Positions 21,195-31,271 of a DNA stretch of 64,000 bases are shown one piece after another (within the stretch, counting starts at the first letter, position 1; each line of letters starts with the position of its first letter). The stretch covers positions 4,030,001-4,094,000 of the forward strand of contig LR590463.1 in NCBI GenBank assembly GCA_901472405.1, written 5' to 3'. This DNA is from Serratia rubidaea. GTDB taxonomy: Bacteria > Pseudomonadota > Gammaproteobacteria > Enterobacterales > Enterobacteriaceae. The translations under genes and the position numbers were made by a program. A model generated the notes under the pieces. That model was not told the origin of the DNA. It made no database searches and saw only the letters and a list, made by a program, of their open reading frames with translations.

Positions 21195-22113
21195 GCTTTT
21201 TCTCCATTACCATTAACCAGGGTGACAAACAGCTCTTCCAGCCGGTTAGCCTTGTTGCGCATGCTCAGCACCTGCACGCCCTGCGCGCTCAGCTGGCTGA
21301 ACAGGCCGTTCAGCCCCTGTTCGCGCATCACTTCCACTTCCAGCGTTGAGGTGTCGACCAGCCGGCTGTGATAGCCGTCCAGCGTCGGCAGCGGGCTTTT
21401 CGCCGCCAGATCGAGGATAAAGGTCTCCGACTTCAGCTTCGCCAACAACCCTTTCATCGAGGTGTTCTCCACCAGCTCGCCGTTCTGGATAATGCCGATA
21501 TTGCGGCACAGCATCTCCGCCTCTTCCAGATAGTGGGTCGTCAGGATGATGGTGGTGCCCTGCGCATTGAGATCTTTCAGGAAGCCCCACATAGAGCGGC
21601 GCAGTTCGATATCCACCCCGGCGGTCGGCTCATCGAGGATCAGCAGCTTGGGCTGATGCATCAGCGCGCGGGCGATCATCAGGCGGCGCTTCATCCCGCC
21701 GGACAGCATGCGCGCCCGCTCGTTGCGTTTTTCCCACAGGTCCAGCTGCGTCAGGTATTTTTCCGCGCGCGACAGCGCATCGCGCCGCGTCACGCCATAG
21801 TAACCCGCCTGGTTGACCACAATCTGCATCACGGTTTCAAACGGGTTGAAGTTGAACTCCTGCGGCACCAGCCCCAGCTGACGCTTGGCGTTGACGATGT
21901 CCTTATCGGTGTCATAGCCAAACACCTGCACCTTGCCGGAGGTTTTATTCACCAGCGAGCTGATAATCCCGATGGTGGTGGATTTGCCCGCGCCGTTCGG
22001 CCCAGCAAAGCATAGAAATCACCGGCTTCGACGCGCAGGTCGATACCGCGCAACGCCTTGACCCCGCCGGCGTAGGTCTTGGTCAACTGTGTTAATTCCA
22101 GTGCATAATTCAT
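21191..22113 (-). CDS. yadG: ABC exporter ATPase YadG (one apparent frameshift)
   Basis: ATPase partner of YadH. The N-terminus is MNYALELTQLTKTYAGGVKALRGI; Walker A follows as GPNGAGKSTT once a missing C near 22002 is restored. Downstream are the Q-loop (LVPQEFNFN), the signature LSGGMKRRLMIARALMHQP and Walker B LLILDEPTAGVD. Repaired length is about 307 residues (E. coli 308). It is divergent from can across 190 bases that should hold both promoters, and is followed directly by yadH. Confidence 0.92.
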
Positions 22114-22303
22114 AAGCGATAAGGGTACCCTATGACCATGTATTCGAGACTGATGTTATTGAATAATTCCCCTGATCTTACCATCAACGGCGCGCCTGCC
22201 GAGTTGAATCCGTGCGGTTAAATTCACTGTTCCGATTTCAAAACTGTGACGCTTGTCCTATATTACTCCAACGCAAAGTATTCATTACAGGCGCATAACC
22301 TCC

Positions 22304-22975
22304 ATGAAAGAGATACAAAGGCTGATTGCCAATAACCAAGCGTGGTCCTCCAACATCAACCAGGAAGACCCCGAATTCTTTGAACGACTGGCGCAGGCGC
22401 AAAAACCGCGTTTTCTGTGGATTGGCTGTTCTGACAGCCGCGTGCCTGCCGAACGTCTGACCGGAATGGAGCCGGGAGAACTGTTCGTGCACCGCAACGT
22501 GGCCAACCTGGTGATTCACACCGATCTTAACTGCCTGTCGGTGGTGCAGTACGCCGTCGATGTGCTGCAGGTTGAACATATCATTATCTGCGGCCACCTG
22601 GGCTGCGGCGGCGTGCAGGCGGCGGTTGAAAACCCGGAGCTGGGGCTGATCAACAACTGGCTGCTGCATATCCGCGATCTGTGGTACAAGCATAGCCCGC
22701 AACTGGAAAAACTCGAAAAGGAAGAGTGCCTCAACGCCCTGTGCGAGATCAACGTGATCGAACAGGTGCATAACCTGGGCCACTCCACCATCATGCAGTC
22801 CGCCTGGCAGCGCGGCCAGAAAGTGATGATTCACGGCTGGGTATACGGCATTCAGGACGGACGCCTGCGCGATCTGGAGGTCACGGCCACCAGCCGCGAA
22901 AGCCTGGAACAGGGCTACCGCAAAGGCATTTCGACGCTGCTGCAGAGCAAAGGCTTACAGCCGCCGCAGGCATAA
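22304..22975 (+). CDS. can: Beta-class carbonic anhydrase
   Basis: Interconverts CO2 and bicarbonate; needed by many enterobacteria for growth in air. The 223-residue protein has all zinc-site residues: Cys42 and Asp44 in GCSDSRVP and His98 and Cys101 in GHLGCGG. The start at 22304 gives [14 protein letters not shown], matching the family; an upstream in-frame start at 22253 does not. The frame is intact. Neighbours are yadG (divergent) and hpt (convergent), as in E. coli. Confidence 0.95.
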   Translation: MKEIQRLIANNQAWSSNINQEDPEFFERLAQAQKPRFLWIGCSDSRVPAERLTGMEPGELFVHRNVANLVIHTDLNCLSVVQYAVDVLQVEHIIICGHLGCGGVQAAVENPELGLINNWLLHIRDLWYKHSPQLEKLEKEECLNALCEINVIEQVHNLGHSTIMQSAWQRGQKVMIHGWVYGIQDGRLRDLEVTATSRESLEQGYRKGISTLLQSKGLQPPQA

Positions 22976-23034
22976 GGCTGCTGCCTCACGCCAAACTGAC
23001 GGGGGCGCGTTTAACCACGTCGCCCCGATCTTGC

Positions 23035-23571
23035 TTACTCGTCGAGCAGCACCACTTTGCCGACGTACGGCAGGTGGCGATAGCGCTGGGCATAGTCGAT
23101 GCCATAGCCGACCACAAACTCGTCCGGAATAGAGAAGCCTACGTACTCGACCGGCACTTCTACTTCACGACGCTCCGGTTTATCCAGCAGCGTACAGATC
23201 GCCAGCGATTTCGGGCCGCGCAGCGCCAGAATTTCACGCACTTTGTTCAGCGTATTGCCGGAATCGATGATGTCTTCCACGATCAGCACGTCTTTGCCGC
23301 GGATGTCTTCATCGAGATCTTTGAGGATTTTCACGTCGCGGGTGGTGGACATGCCGCTGCCGTAGCTGGAGGCGGTCATGAAATCGACCTCGTGCGACAC
23401 CTCGATGGTGCGGCACAGATCCGCCATAAACATGAAAGAGCCGCGCAGCAGCCCGACCAGCACCATATCGCTGCCGCTGTCGCGGTAATGTTCGGTGATC
23501 TGGCGGCCAAGTTCGGCGATTCGGGTCTTAACTTCCTGCTCGGAAATCATTACTTCTACAGTGTGTTTCAT
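23035..23571 (-). CDS. hpt: Hypoxanthine phosphoribosyltransferase
   Basis: Purine salvage enzyme that makes IMP from hypoxanthine and PRPP. The 178-residue protein has the PRPP-binding signature [14 protein letters not shown], the [11 protein letters not shown] loop and the C-terminal [16 protein letters not shown]. coli has gcd between hpt and cueO; here the two are adjacent on the same strand, 94 bases apart, so gcd is missing at this place. The frame is intact. Confidence 0.95.
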   Translation of the reverse strand: MKHTVEVMISEQEVKTRIAELGRQITEHYRDSGSDMVLVGLLRGSFMFMADLCRTIEVSHEVDFMTASSYGSGMSTTRDVKILKDLDEDIRGKDVLIVEDIIDSGNTLNKVREILALRGPKSLAICTLLDKPERREVEVPVEYVGFSIPDEFVVGYGIDYAQRYRHLPYVGKVVLLDE

Positions 23572-23664
23572 AGTATTCAGGTCTATTGCCGGAAGAAAGG
23601 CGCAGATTCTAGCATAGCCTGACAGCAGAGGCGACGCGAGTGCGCCGCCCTGCCATTTTTACCG

Positions 23665-25328
23665 TCAGGCGACGGTAAAGCCCATCATCATGCCGGTATC
23701 TTCATGCTCCAGCAGGTGACAGTGCGCCATATAGGCGTGTTCCGCACTGGCCTCATGGTTGAACTGCACCAGCACCTCGCTGCGCGCGCCTTCCACCCGC
23801 ACCGTATCCTTCCAGCCTGCGCGATGCGCCGCCGGCGGCTTGCCGTTTTCGCTTAAAATACGGAACTGGGTGCCGTGAATATGGAAAGGATGCAGCATCA
23901 TGTCGCCTTCGCCGGAGATGACCCACTTCTCATACTGCCCGCGTTTGGCGGCAAACATCGGCTTGTTCATGTCGAACGCCTTGCCGTTGATGGTATTGCC
24001 ATGGCTGAAATCATACGGCTGCTCACCGTGCTTCATCTTGCCGTGGTCCATGCCGCCATGCTGCCGTGATCCATCTTGCTGTGATCCATCCCGGCCATCT
24101 TGCCATGGTCCATCTTGCCGTGATCCATACCGGCCATCTGGCCGCCGCTCTCCGGCGCGCCGTGCCCCATGCTGCCGTGGTCCATACTCATGCCGGCCAT
24201 CGCCTGATGTCCGTAGCGGTCCATCAGCGCCTTCATTCCCAGCATATCCAGTTTCGGATCCATCATCAGGCGGAACTCGCGCTGCTGTGCGCCGGCGGCG
24301 GCAGGCAGCGGCGGCAGTTTCACCAGGCTGTCCGGCATCGATTTGATCCCCTGCGCCAGCGATGGCTGAATATGCAGCACCGGCAGCGGCTGGTCGAACG
24401 GCGCCAGCGTCATCCCCATCTGCTGGACCGGCAGGGTGACGATATCAAACGGTTTACCGTCGCTGGCGTCGACCAGCACTTCAAAACGTTCGCCCATCAG
24501 CATCGGCAGTTCCGTCAGCTTCACCGGCTCGCCGAGGAAACCGCCGTCGCTGGCGATAACGTACAGCGGACGCCGATCGCTGGCGGCCAGCTGCAGCGAA
24601 CGCGCGTTACAGCCGTTGAGAAAGCGCAGGCGCAGCCAGCCGCGCGGCGCGACGTGCTGCGGGTACTGCGCGCCATTGGTGAACATGCGGTCGCCGAACC
24701 AGCCCACCGCCGCGCTCATAATATCGAGCTGATACTCAATCTGCGCATCTTTGCCCAGCCGCTTGTCCTGCAAAATCACCGGGATATCATCCTTGCCCCA
24801 GGTTTTTCGGCAGCGGCAGTTTGCTGCTCTCTTCATCTTCCAGCAGCACCAGGCCGCCCAGCCCCATCATCACTTGATGGCCGGTTTTACCGTGCGTATG
24901 CGGATGGAACCAGCAGGTGGCCGCCGGCTGGTCGATGGTGAAATGGACGGTGCGGGTGGCGCCCGGCGCAATCAGCGCCTGCGGGCCGCCGTCGACGTCG
25001 CCGGGGATCTCCAGCCCGTGCCAGTGAACGGTGCTGGCTTCCGGCAGCCGGTTGTTAATATCGACCGTCACCGCTTTTCCGCGTTGCAGACGCACCGCCG
25101 GCCCCAGCAGGGCGCCGTTGACGCCCCAGGTTTTGGTCGCCGCCTGCGGCAGCCAGTTCATCTCGCCGGTCTGCAGCGCCAGCGCCAGCTTGCCTTGCGC
25201 ATCCGGAGTCAACAGCGGCGGTATCGGCAGCGCGGGCAGATCGGCCGCCCACGCGGCCCGGCTCCAGAGCGGCAATGCGCTGACCGCGCCAATGCGGCGG
25301 TATATTTAATAAAATCACGACGTAACAT
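23665..25328 (-). CDS. cueO: Multicopper oxidase CueO (three apparent frameshifts)
   Basis: Periplasmic copper oxidase that converts Cu(I) to Cu(II) for copper tolerance. A Tat signal begins [13 protein letters not shown]. Copper-site motifs are [22 protein letters not shown] and the C-terminal [13 protein letters not shown] with the Cys-His pair of the T1 site. A Met- and His-rich stretch (about 24030-24230) with repeated MDHG/KM units is longer than in E. coli CueO, and repaired length is about 554 against 516 residues. Breaks: a missing G near 25290, an extra A near 24803 and a missing G near 24054. A CueR-type promoter lies upstream. Confidence 0.92.
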
Positions 25329-25367
25329 AGCTGACTCCCTTTTCCAGTTACATAAAAATATCCGGCC

Positions 25368-25398
25368 AGCGTAAACCCTCCCCTTGGTGGAAGGTCAA
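25368..25398 (-). promoter_or_regulatory. CueR-dependent promoter of cueO
   Basis: On the minus strand a -35 element TTGACC and a -10-like TACGCT are separated by 19 bases, the long spacer used by MerR-family activators. The spacer holds the CueR dyad ACCTTCC...GGAGGGT (25375-25395), one base off perfect symmetry. This is the copA/cueO promoter design of enterobacteria. Confidence 0.85.
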
Positions 25399-25472
25399 GT
25401 TCAATAATAGTTTGATTTGTCTTGTTTTGTTAGGTTACGTCAAGTTATTCAGGCACCGGCTCCCGCGCTCCG

Positions 25473-25943
25473 TCATCGGGCTTCAAACGTACTCTTATAT
25501 GCGACAATCTCACCGTTTTCTTGCAGTTTGTAGCGTCCTTCATAGGTGGTAAAAACGGTGCCCAGATTACGGCTGTGGCTGACAGAGAAAACCGCATCTT
25601 TTTCAATGCAGTTCTTTGGCGCTTTCATATCGTCAAAGCACAGTCGATCGTACTTGCCCTCTTCTTTGTAACCGTCACCAAATTTCCAAAATGTGACATA
25701 AAAGTAGCTATCTTTTGCCGGGGCAGGAATCCCATATTGCTCTGTTAGTGTTTTTTGGTTTTTGAGCCACCAATTCATTTTCCCCCGGTCGCTAAGCGGG
25801 AAGTTTTCAACTAAAACAGAAGCAAACTCCCCTTTTTTATGTACGGCAACAATTTTTACCGGACGAACCAATATCCATATCAATAATCCAAGCAGTATGA
25901 CGACAACCAAAGCAACAAACGTTACCTTACATTTTCCCTTCAT
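25473..25943 (-). CDS. DUF943-family membrane protein
   Basis: A protein of about 156 residues with one N-terminal membrane helix (VTFVALVVVILLGLLIWILV, about 7-27) and a soluble domain likely outside the cytoplasm. Segments such as IVAVHK, VLVENFPLSDRGKMNWWLKN and YFYVTFWKFGDGY are typical of DUF943, a family of unknown function seen in Serratia, Yersinia and relatives. The ATG at 25941-25943 overlaps the stop of the upstream DUF3289 gene by one base (TGATG), so translation is coupled; two in-frame GTGs lie just before it. GC content is clearly lower than in the flanking core genes, a sign of accessory DNA. Family name is from memory. Confidence 0.72.
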   Translation of the reverse strand: MKGKCKVTFVALVVVILLGLLIWILVRPVKIVAVHKKGEFASVLVENFPLSDRGKMNWWLKNQKTLTEQYGIPAPAKDSYFYVTFWKFGDGYKEEGKYDRLCFDDMKAPKNCIEKDAVFSVSHSRNLGTVFTTYEGRYKLQENGEIVAYKSTFEAR

Positions 25944-26544
25944 CACCACGTCCCCTGCAACTCTACATCCGCTTCCATATTTGTCATAAACGGCTTAAAA
26001 CCAAACTGGTTATAGCGCTGCAGTACAAACCAGATGCGAAAAAAACGAAACTGATTAAACTTGAACTTTAAAATATCCTCTGTATCCAAACCGAAGTGAT
26101 CCTGTACTTTGTAGTTCACTGCGACACGATAGCCGCCATTCTCAATATGGAGCGACTTTATAGTAATGTGCGTTGCCCATGTATCATGAACGGTTATCCC
26201 CATACCGTTAAAATTATCCTGCAACCGATCGAACTTGGGCAGCCTTCCCTCAAGAATAATTTCCCTTATCCTGTAGAGCTTATCATTGAGAAAATAACCA
26301 TTAACCCTATCGATATTTTCATCCAAAGCATTTCTTATTTTTAATAATGAACTATTTACAGTCTTATCATTAAGAATATGCGCCTTAGCGTATAGGGGGC
26401 TACTCTGGTGGAAACGTCCGTCAAACGAAACTGCGTCTTTAACTGCCCGGACGTCAGGTCACCGCTGCGCATATCCGCCGCGCCATAGTCATCCATCCGT
26501 TTCTGGGTTTCGAACACCGTACAGGGAAAAGTTAATGCCGTCAT
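25943..26544 (-). pseudogene. DUF3289-family gene, internally deleted and out of frame
   Basis: The N-terminal part (from ATG at 26542-26544: MTALTFPCTVFETQKRMDDYG ... STRVAPYTL) and the C-terminal part (HILNDKTVNSSLLKIRNALD ... HFGLDTEDI ... FRIWFVLQRYNQFGFKPF) both look like DUF3289, a family of unknown function. They lie in different frames that switch near 26385. Full DUF3289 proteins, as I recall them, have roughly 80-100 more residues between these parts, so this looks like an internal deletion plus frame loss, not just a base-call error. If the C-terminal frame starts on its own, TTG at 26326 would give 127 residues. It directly precedes the DUF943 gene, a pairing common in Serratia. 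Confidence 0.62.
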
Positions 26545-26692
26545 CGTTATACACTCTTGTGTTAATCCTCCTGCGAAACGCACAGAAATCATACGTGCAG
26601 GCGAATCGGCTGTAAGCCGCCCTGCGGACGAAAGTAGAGTGGGAAAGGAAAAAGTGTGGTAACGTCTGCAGACAACCAACGGCCCCATTGTC

Positions 26693-27043
26693 ATGATGAA
26701 AAAGACCACTTTATTGATACTGTTGCTGAGTACGCTGGGCTTTTCCAACGCCAGCCTGGCGCTCAATGAATCAGAGGCGGAAGACCTGGCGGATCTGACT
26801 GCGGTGTTCGTCTATCTGAAAAACAACTGTGGTTACAAAGACTTGCCTAACGAGCAGGTAAAGCGCGCCATCGTCTATTTTGCCCAACAGAACCGCTGGG
26901 ATCTCAGCAATTATGACCACTTCGATATGAAGGCGCTGGGCGAGGACAGCTACCGCGATCTCAGCGGCATTGCCATCCCTACGCCAACCAAGTGCAAATC
27001 GCTGGCGCGCGACTCCCTCAGCCTGCTGGCCTACGCCAACTAA
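26693..27043 (+). CDS. yacC: YacC family periplasmic protein (PulS/OutS-like)
   Basis: A 116-residue exported protein of the YacC family, related to the PulS/OutS pilotins of type II secretion; its own role is unknown. An N-terminal signal (MMKKTTLLILLLSTLGFSNASLA) precedes the mature part LNESEAEDLADLTAVFVYLKNNCGY, which agrees closely with E. coli YacC. Two Cys residues (in NNCGY and TKCKS) may form a disulfide. No lipobox Cys is seen after the signal. It lies just upstream of speE, as in E. coli. Either of two adjacent ATGs may be the start. Confidence 0.88.
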   Translation: MMKKTTLLILLLSTLGFSNASLALNESEAEDLADLTAVFVYLKNNCGYKDLPNEQVKRAIVYFAQQNRWDLSNYDHFDMKALGEDSYRDLSGIAIPTPTKCKSLARDSLSLLAYAN

Positions 27044-27172
27044 AGGCGGCCGGCCCTACGCCGCCGCTCGTCCTTTCCGCCGATTGTGTGAAATTCCACC
27101 GTGCAACCTGTAGCAGAGTTAGCTATTATGTTGCGCCGATTTTTCATGGCTGTTATTACGGAGCATCCCGAC

Positions 27173-28038
27173 ATGGCCCAAAAAGAAATTTGGTATGAAA
27201 CGCTGCACGACAGCTTCGGTCAGTACTTCACGGTAGAGAAAGAGCTGTACCGTGAAAAACCGAACACCAGGATCTGGTGATCTTTGAAAACGCGGTGTTA
27301 GGGCGCGTGATGGCGCTTGACGGCGTGGTGCAGACCACCGAGCGCGACGAGTTCATCTACCACGAGATGATGACCCACGTGCCGCTGCTGGCCCACGGCC
27401 AGGCGAAGAAAGTGCTGATTATCGGCGGCGGCGACGGCGGCATGCTGCGTGAAGTCAGCCGTCACCGCGGCGTTGAGCAGATCACCATGGTGGAAATCGA
27501 CGCCGGCGTGGTGGAGTTCTGCCGTCAGTACCTGCCAAACCACAATGCCGGCGCCTATGACGACCCGCGCTTCAAACTGGTGATCGACGACGGCGTCAAC
27601 TTCGTTAATCAGACCGATGAAAAATTCGACGTGATTATCTCCGACTGCACCGACCCGATCGGCCCCGGTGAAAGCCTGTTCACCTCGGCCTTCTATGAAG
27701 GCTGCGCCCGCTGTCTGAATGAGAACGGCATTTTCGTCGCGCAGAACGGCGTCTGCTTCCTGCAGCAGGATGAGGCCGTCAACAGCCACACCCGGTTAAG
27801 CCACTATTTCCAGGACGTCAGCTTTTACCAGGCGGCAATCCCGACCTACTACGGCGGCATCATGACCTTTGCCTGGGCCAGCCAGAACCCGGCGCTGCGT
27901 CAGCTTGACCTCGCCACGCTGCAACAACGCTTTAACCAAAGCGGTTTACACTGCCGTTATTACAACCCGGCGGTCCACGGCGGCAGCTTTGCCTTGCCGC
28001 AATACCTGCTCAACGCCCTGGCCGAATCACCGGCATAA
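27173..28038 (+). CDS. speE: Spermidine synthase (one apparent frameshift)
   Basis: Transfers an aminopropyl group from decarboxylated SAM to putrescine. The start ATG at 27173 follows an ACGGAG site and gives [19 protein letters not shown]. The frame breaks near 27260, where an A run is one base short; beyond it come [25 protein letters not shown], the [11 protein letters not shown] nucleotide-binding loop and the catalytic [10 protein letters not shown]. Repaired length is 288 residues, identical to E. coli SpeE. speD follows after 57 bases, forming the speED operon. Confidence 0.93.
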
Positions 28039-28095
28039 GCGGCGCAAGAGCGCATTCCACGTTAGACCCGAGAGAAACAAAGGGGGTGAACCAAA

Positions 28096-28890
28096 TTGCA
28101 AAAGCTGAAACTGCACGGCTTCAATAACCTGACCAAAAGCCTGAGTTTTTGTATTTACGATATTTGTTACGCCAAAACCGCGGACGACCGCGACGGCTAT
28201 ATCGCCTACATTGACGAACAGTACAACGCCAACCGCCTGACCGAGATCCTCAGCGAGACCTGCTCGATCATTGGCGCCAACATTCTGAACATCGCACGTC
28301 AGGACTATGAGCCGCAAGGCGCCAGCGTCACCATTCTGGTGAGCGAGGAACCGGTCGATCCGAAAGACGTTGATACCTCGGAACACCCCGGCCCGCTGCC
28401 CAATACGGTGGTGGCACACCTGGACAAGAGCCATATCTGCGTACACACCTACCCGGAGAGCCATCCGGAAGGCGGCCTGTGCACCTTCCGCGCCGACATT
28501 GAAGTCTCAACCTGCGGCGTGATTTCCCCGCTGAAGGCGCTGAACTATCTGATCCACCAGCTGGAATCGGATATCGTCACCATGGATTACCGCGTGCGCG
28601 GTTTCACCCGTGACGTCAACGGCGTGAAGCACTATATCGATCATGAGATCAATTCGATCCAGAACTTTATGTCTGAGGATATGAAGGCGCTGTACCACAT
28701 GATGGATGTGAACGTTTATCAGGAAAATATCTTCCACACCAAGATGCTGCTGAAAGATTTCGATCTGAAGCACTATCTGTTCAACGCCAAACCCGAGGCG
28801 CTGAGCGAGGAAGAACGACAACGGATTACCGATCTGCTGTGGAAAGAGATGCAGGAGATCTATTACGGGCGGAATATTCCGCATCTGTAA
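28096..28890 (+). CDS. speD: S-adenosylmethionine decarboxylase proenzyme
   Basis: Makes decarboxylated SAM for SpeE. The 264-residue proenzyme (E. coli 264) has the self-processing site Lys111-Ser112 ([12 protein letters not shown]), where Ser112 becomes the pyruvoyl group, and the conserved Cys140 in EVSTCGV. The start is TTG at 28096, giving [12 protein letters not shown], with a GGGGGTG ribosome site 6 bases upstream; no ATG is available at this position. A GC-rich hairpin follows the stop. Confidence 0.95.
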   Translation: MQKLKLHGFNNLTKSLSFCIYDICYAKTADDRDGYIAYIDEQYNANRLTEILSETCSIIGANILNIARQDYEPQGASVTILVSEEPVDPKDVDTSEHPGPLPNTVVAHLDKSHICVHTYPESHPEGGLCTFRADIEVSTCGVISPLKALNYLIHQLESDIVTMDYRVRGFTRDVNGVKHYIDHEINSIQNFMSEDMKALYHMMDVNVYQENIFHTKMLLKDFDLKHYLFNAKPEALSEEERQRITDLLWKEMQEIYYGRNIPHL

Positions 28891-28895
28891 ACCAC

Positions 28896-28919
28896 GCGGG
28901 GCAGCCAAGGCTGCCCCGC
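28896..28919 (+). terminator. Probable terminator after speD
   Basis: GCGGGGCAGCC and GGCTGCCCCGC form a perfect 11-bp stem with a two-base loop, 5 bases after the speD stop. Only a weak TGTTTG follows, so termination may be incomplete. Confidence 0.6.
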
Positions 28920-28982
28920 TGTTTGAGTCCCCCCCGCCGCTACTGATTGGTACCGTCAACCTGAACCGAGGGCGCGTTCACA

Positions 28983-30311
28983 TCATGAATTATGTTCGCG
29001 CGTCAGGCGGTACACCACCGGGCTTAACAGCGCCAGCGCAATCAGGTTCGGGATCGCCATCATCGCATTCAGCGTGTCCGCCAGCAGCCAGACAAACTCC
29101 AGCGACTGCGTGGCGCCAATCGGCAGCGCAATGATCCAGGCAATGCGGAACGGTACGATCATCTTCGGCCCGAACAGATACTGGATGCACTTCTCACCAT
29201 AAAAGCTCCAGCCCAGAATAGTGGTAAAGGCGAAAATCGCCAGCGCCACCGCCACGATGTAGTTACCGCCCGGCAGAGAGGATGAGAAGGCCGTCGAGGT
29301 CAGCGCCGCCCCCGTCTCGCCGCTGATCCATTTACCGCTGATAATAATGGTCAGGCCGGTGATGGAACACACGATAATAGTGTCAATGAAGGTGCCCAGC
29401 ATGGCGATCAGCCCCTGACGAATCGGGTTCTGCGTTTTGGCCGCCGCGTGGGCGATCGGCGCGCTGCCGAGACCGGCCTCGTTGGAGAACACGCCGCGCG
29501 CCACCCCGAAGCGAATTGCCGCCCAGACCGCCGCGCCGGCAAAGCCCCCCTGCGCCGCCACCGGCGTAAAGGCGGACGTGATAATCAGCGAAAAGGCGGC
29601 CGGGATCTCGCTCACGTTCAACCCCAGCACGATAATGCCGGCGCCAAAATAGCCCACCGTCATCAGCGGCACCAGTTTCCCCGCCACGTCGGCAATACGC
29701 TTAATGCCGCCGATCAACACCGCGCCCACCAGCACCACCAGCACGCCGGCGGTCACCGCGTGGGAGACGCCGAAGTTACTGTTCAGCGCCTCGGCAATCG
29801 AGTTGGCCTGCACGGTATTGCCGATGCCGAAGCCGGCAATACTGCCGAAAAAGGCGAACAGCGTTCCCAGCCACATCCACTTTTTACCCAGTCCGTGCTT
29901 GATGTAGTACATCGGCCCGCCGACATAGTGTCCGCGCGCGTCGACTTCGCGAAAACGCACCGCCAGCACCGCCTCGGAATATTTGGTCGCCATGCCCACC
30001 AGCGCGGTGATCCACATCCAGAACAGCGCGCCGGGGCCGCCGAGCACCACCGCCGTGGCAACGCCGGCAATATTACCGGTGCCGATGGTGGCGGACAGCG
30101 CGGTCATCAGCGCGTTGAACGGTGAAATCTGTCCGTCGCCGCGGTGGTGATTGCGCTCGAACAGCAGCTTAAAGCCGGTGCCTAACCGGCGAATCGGCAA
30201 AAAAGAGAGCCGAATCTGCAGAAATATACCGATGCCCAGAATACCGATCAGCATCGGGACGCCCCATACCACGCCGTTAACGGCCGACAACCCCGCGATT
30301 ACCCAATCCAT
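28983..30311 (-). CDS. Alanine/glycine:cation symporter (AGCS family)
   Basis: A 442-residue inner-membrane symporter that imports alanine or glycine with Na+ or H+. About ten hydrophobic helices are visible. Family segments are ATIGTGNIAGVATAV, GPGALFWMWITALVGMATKYSE, GGPMYYI and FSNEAGLGSAPIAHAAAKT. It is not at this place in E. coli and sits between speD and the acid-sugar operon, in a block inserted between speD and yacL. Substrate preference cannot be told from the sequence. The frame is intact. Confidence 0.88.
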   Translation of the reverse strand: MDWVIAGLSAVNGVVWGVPMLIGILGIGIFLQIRLSFLPIRRLGTGFKLLFERNHHRGDGQISPFNALMTALSATIGTGNIAGVATAVVLGGPGALFWMWITALVGMATKYSEAVLAVRFREVDARGHYVGGPMYYIKHGLGKKWMWLGTLFAFFGSIAGFGIGNTVQANSIAEALNSNFGVSHAVTAGVLVVLVGAVLIGGIKRIADVAGKLVPLMTVGYFGAGIIVLGLNVSEIPAAFSLIITSAFTPVAAQGGFAGAAVWAAIRFGVARGVFSNEAGLGSAPIAHAAAKTQNPIRQGLIAMLGTFIDTIIVCSITGLTIIISGKWISGETGAALTSTAFSSSLPGGNYIVAVALAIFAFTTILGWSFYGEKCIQYLFGPKMIVPFRIAWIIALPIGATQSLEFVWLLADTLNAMMAIPNLIALALLSPVVYRLTREHNS

Positions 30312-30498
30312 CCCTTCCCCCTACCGTTGTATGCTTGTAACAATAAGCATTATATTTATTAACAAGATGTAACCTAAAAATGGTAGGGATACAAAACAAA
30401 TCAACGTTAAACCGGGGGCAGCTCACGTTGTCCGCCGGTAAAAAGTGCGGGGAAAGGAAATAACGTCGAGCGGGCATGACGCCCGCCATCATTGCGCT

Positions 30499-31261
30499 CT
30501 ACTGGGCCAGATGCAGCCGCGCGGGCAGCGCCGTTAACTGCTGCTGCACCTCCGCCGGCAGGGCGCCGTCGGTCACGATATCGGTCAGCCCGGCCAGCGG
30601 CGTCGCGCAAAACAGTGAATAGGCACCGTATTTGCTGCTGTCCGCCAGCAACACCCGTTGGCGTGCGTTTGCCGCCAGATCCTGCTTCAGCCCGGCCTTC
30701 CTCTTCCGTCGGCGTGGTGACGCCCTTTTCCAGACTCCAGGAGTTACAGCTGATAAAGGCGATATCCGGATAGACGCCGCGCAGCAGGCGGCGACCGTGC
30801 TCGCCGATACAGGACTGGCTGCTGTCATCAATGCGGCCGCCGATAATGGTGACCTCGATCTGCTTGAACTCCGACAGCAGCAGGGCGATGCGCAGGTCGG
30901 CGGTAATCACCCGCAGCGGCAGATGGGTCAGGTTGCGCGCCAGTTCCAGCATGGTCGTGCCGGCGTCCAGCACCACCGCATCGCCGGGCTTAATCAGCGC
31001 CAGCGCCTGCTGGGCAATAGCGCGCTTTTCCTGCAGATGGAGCAGCTGTTTCTCATTGGTGGTCGGCTGGGCGGGGATAAAGCGGTTGAGCGCCACGCCG
31101 CCGTGGCTGCGGTTGATCACGCCCTGTTCATCCAGTTTGATCAGATCGCGGCGAATGGTGGCCGGCGATGCGTCGATCGCCGTAACCAGTTGTTCAACCG
31201 TGACCAGATTATGGCCCTTTAAATAGTCCAGAATCTGGTCCAGACGATGTTGTGGCTTCAT
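30499..31261 (-). CDS. DeoR-family repressor of the acid-sugar operon (one apparent frameshift)
   Basis: A DeoR-type regulator of about 253 residues. The N-terminal winged helix has the signature [32 protein letters not shown]; the C-terminal sugar-phosphate sensor has [13 protein letters not shown] and ADSSKYG. An extra G near 30702 breaks the frame between TTPTEE and [10 protein letters not shown]. It starts 10 bases after the pdxA2 stop, so it is probably the last gene of the operon it controls. The effector is likely a phosphorylated acid sugar, by analogy. The three TGATT-N6-AATCA copies ahead of the permease gene are its candidate operators. Confidence 0.82.
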
Positions 31262-31271
31262 AGTCCCTTGA

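Noticed and set aside
22988..23030. GC-rich inverted repeat between can and hpt as a terminator
   Set aside because: The stem is short and broken and no T run follows on either strand, so I did not list it.
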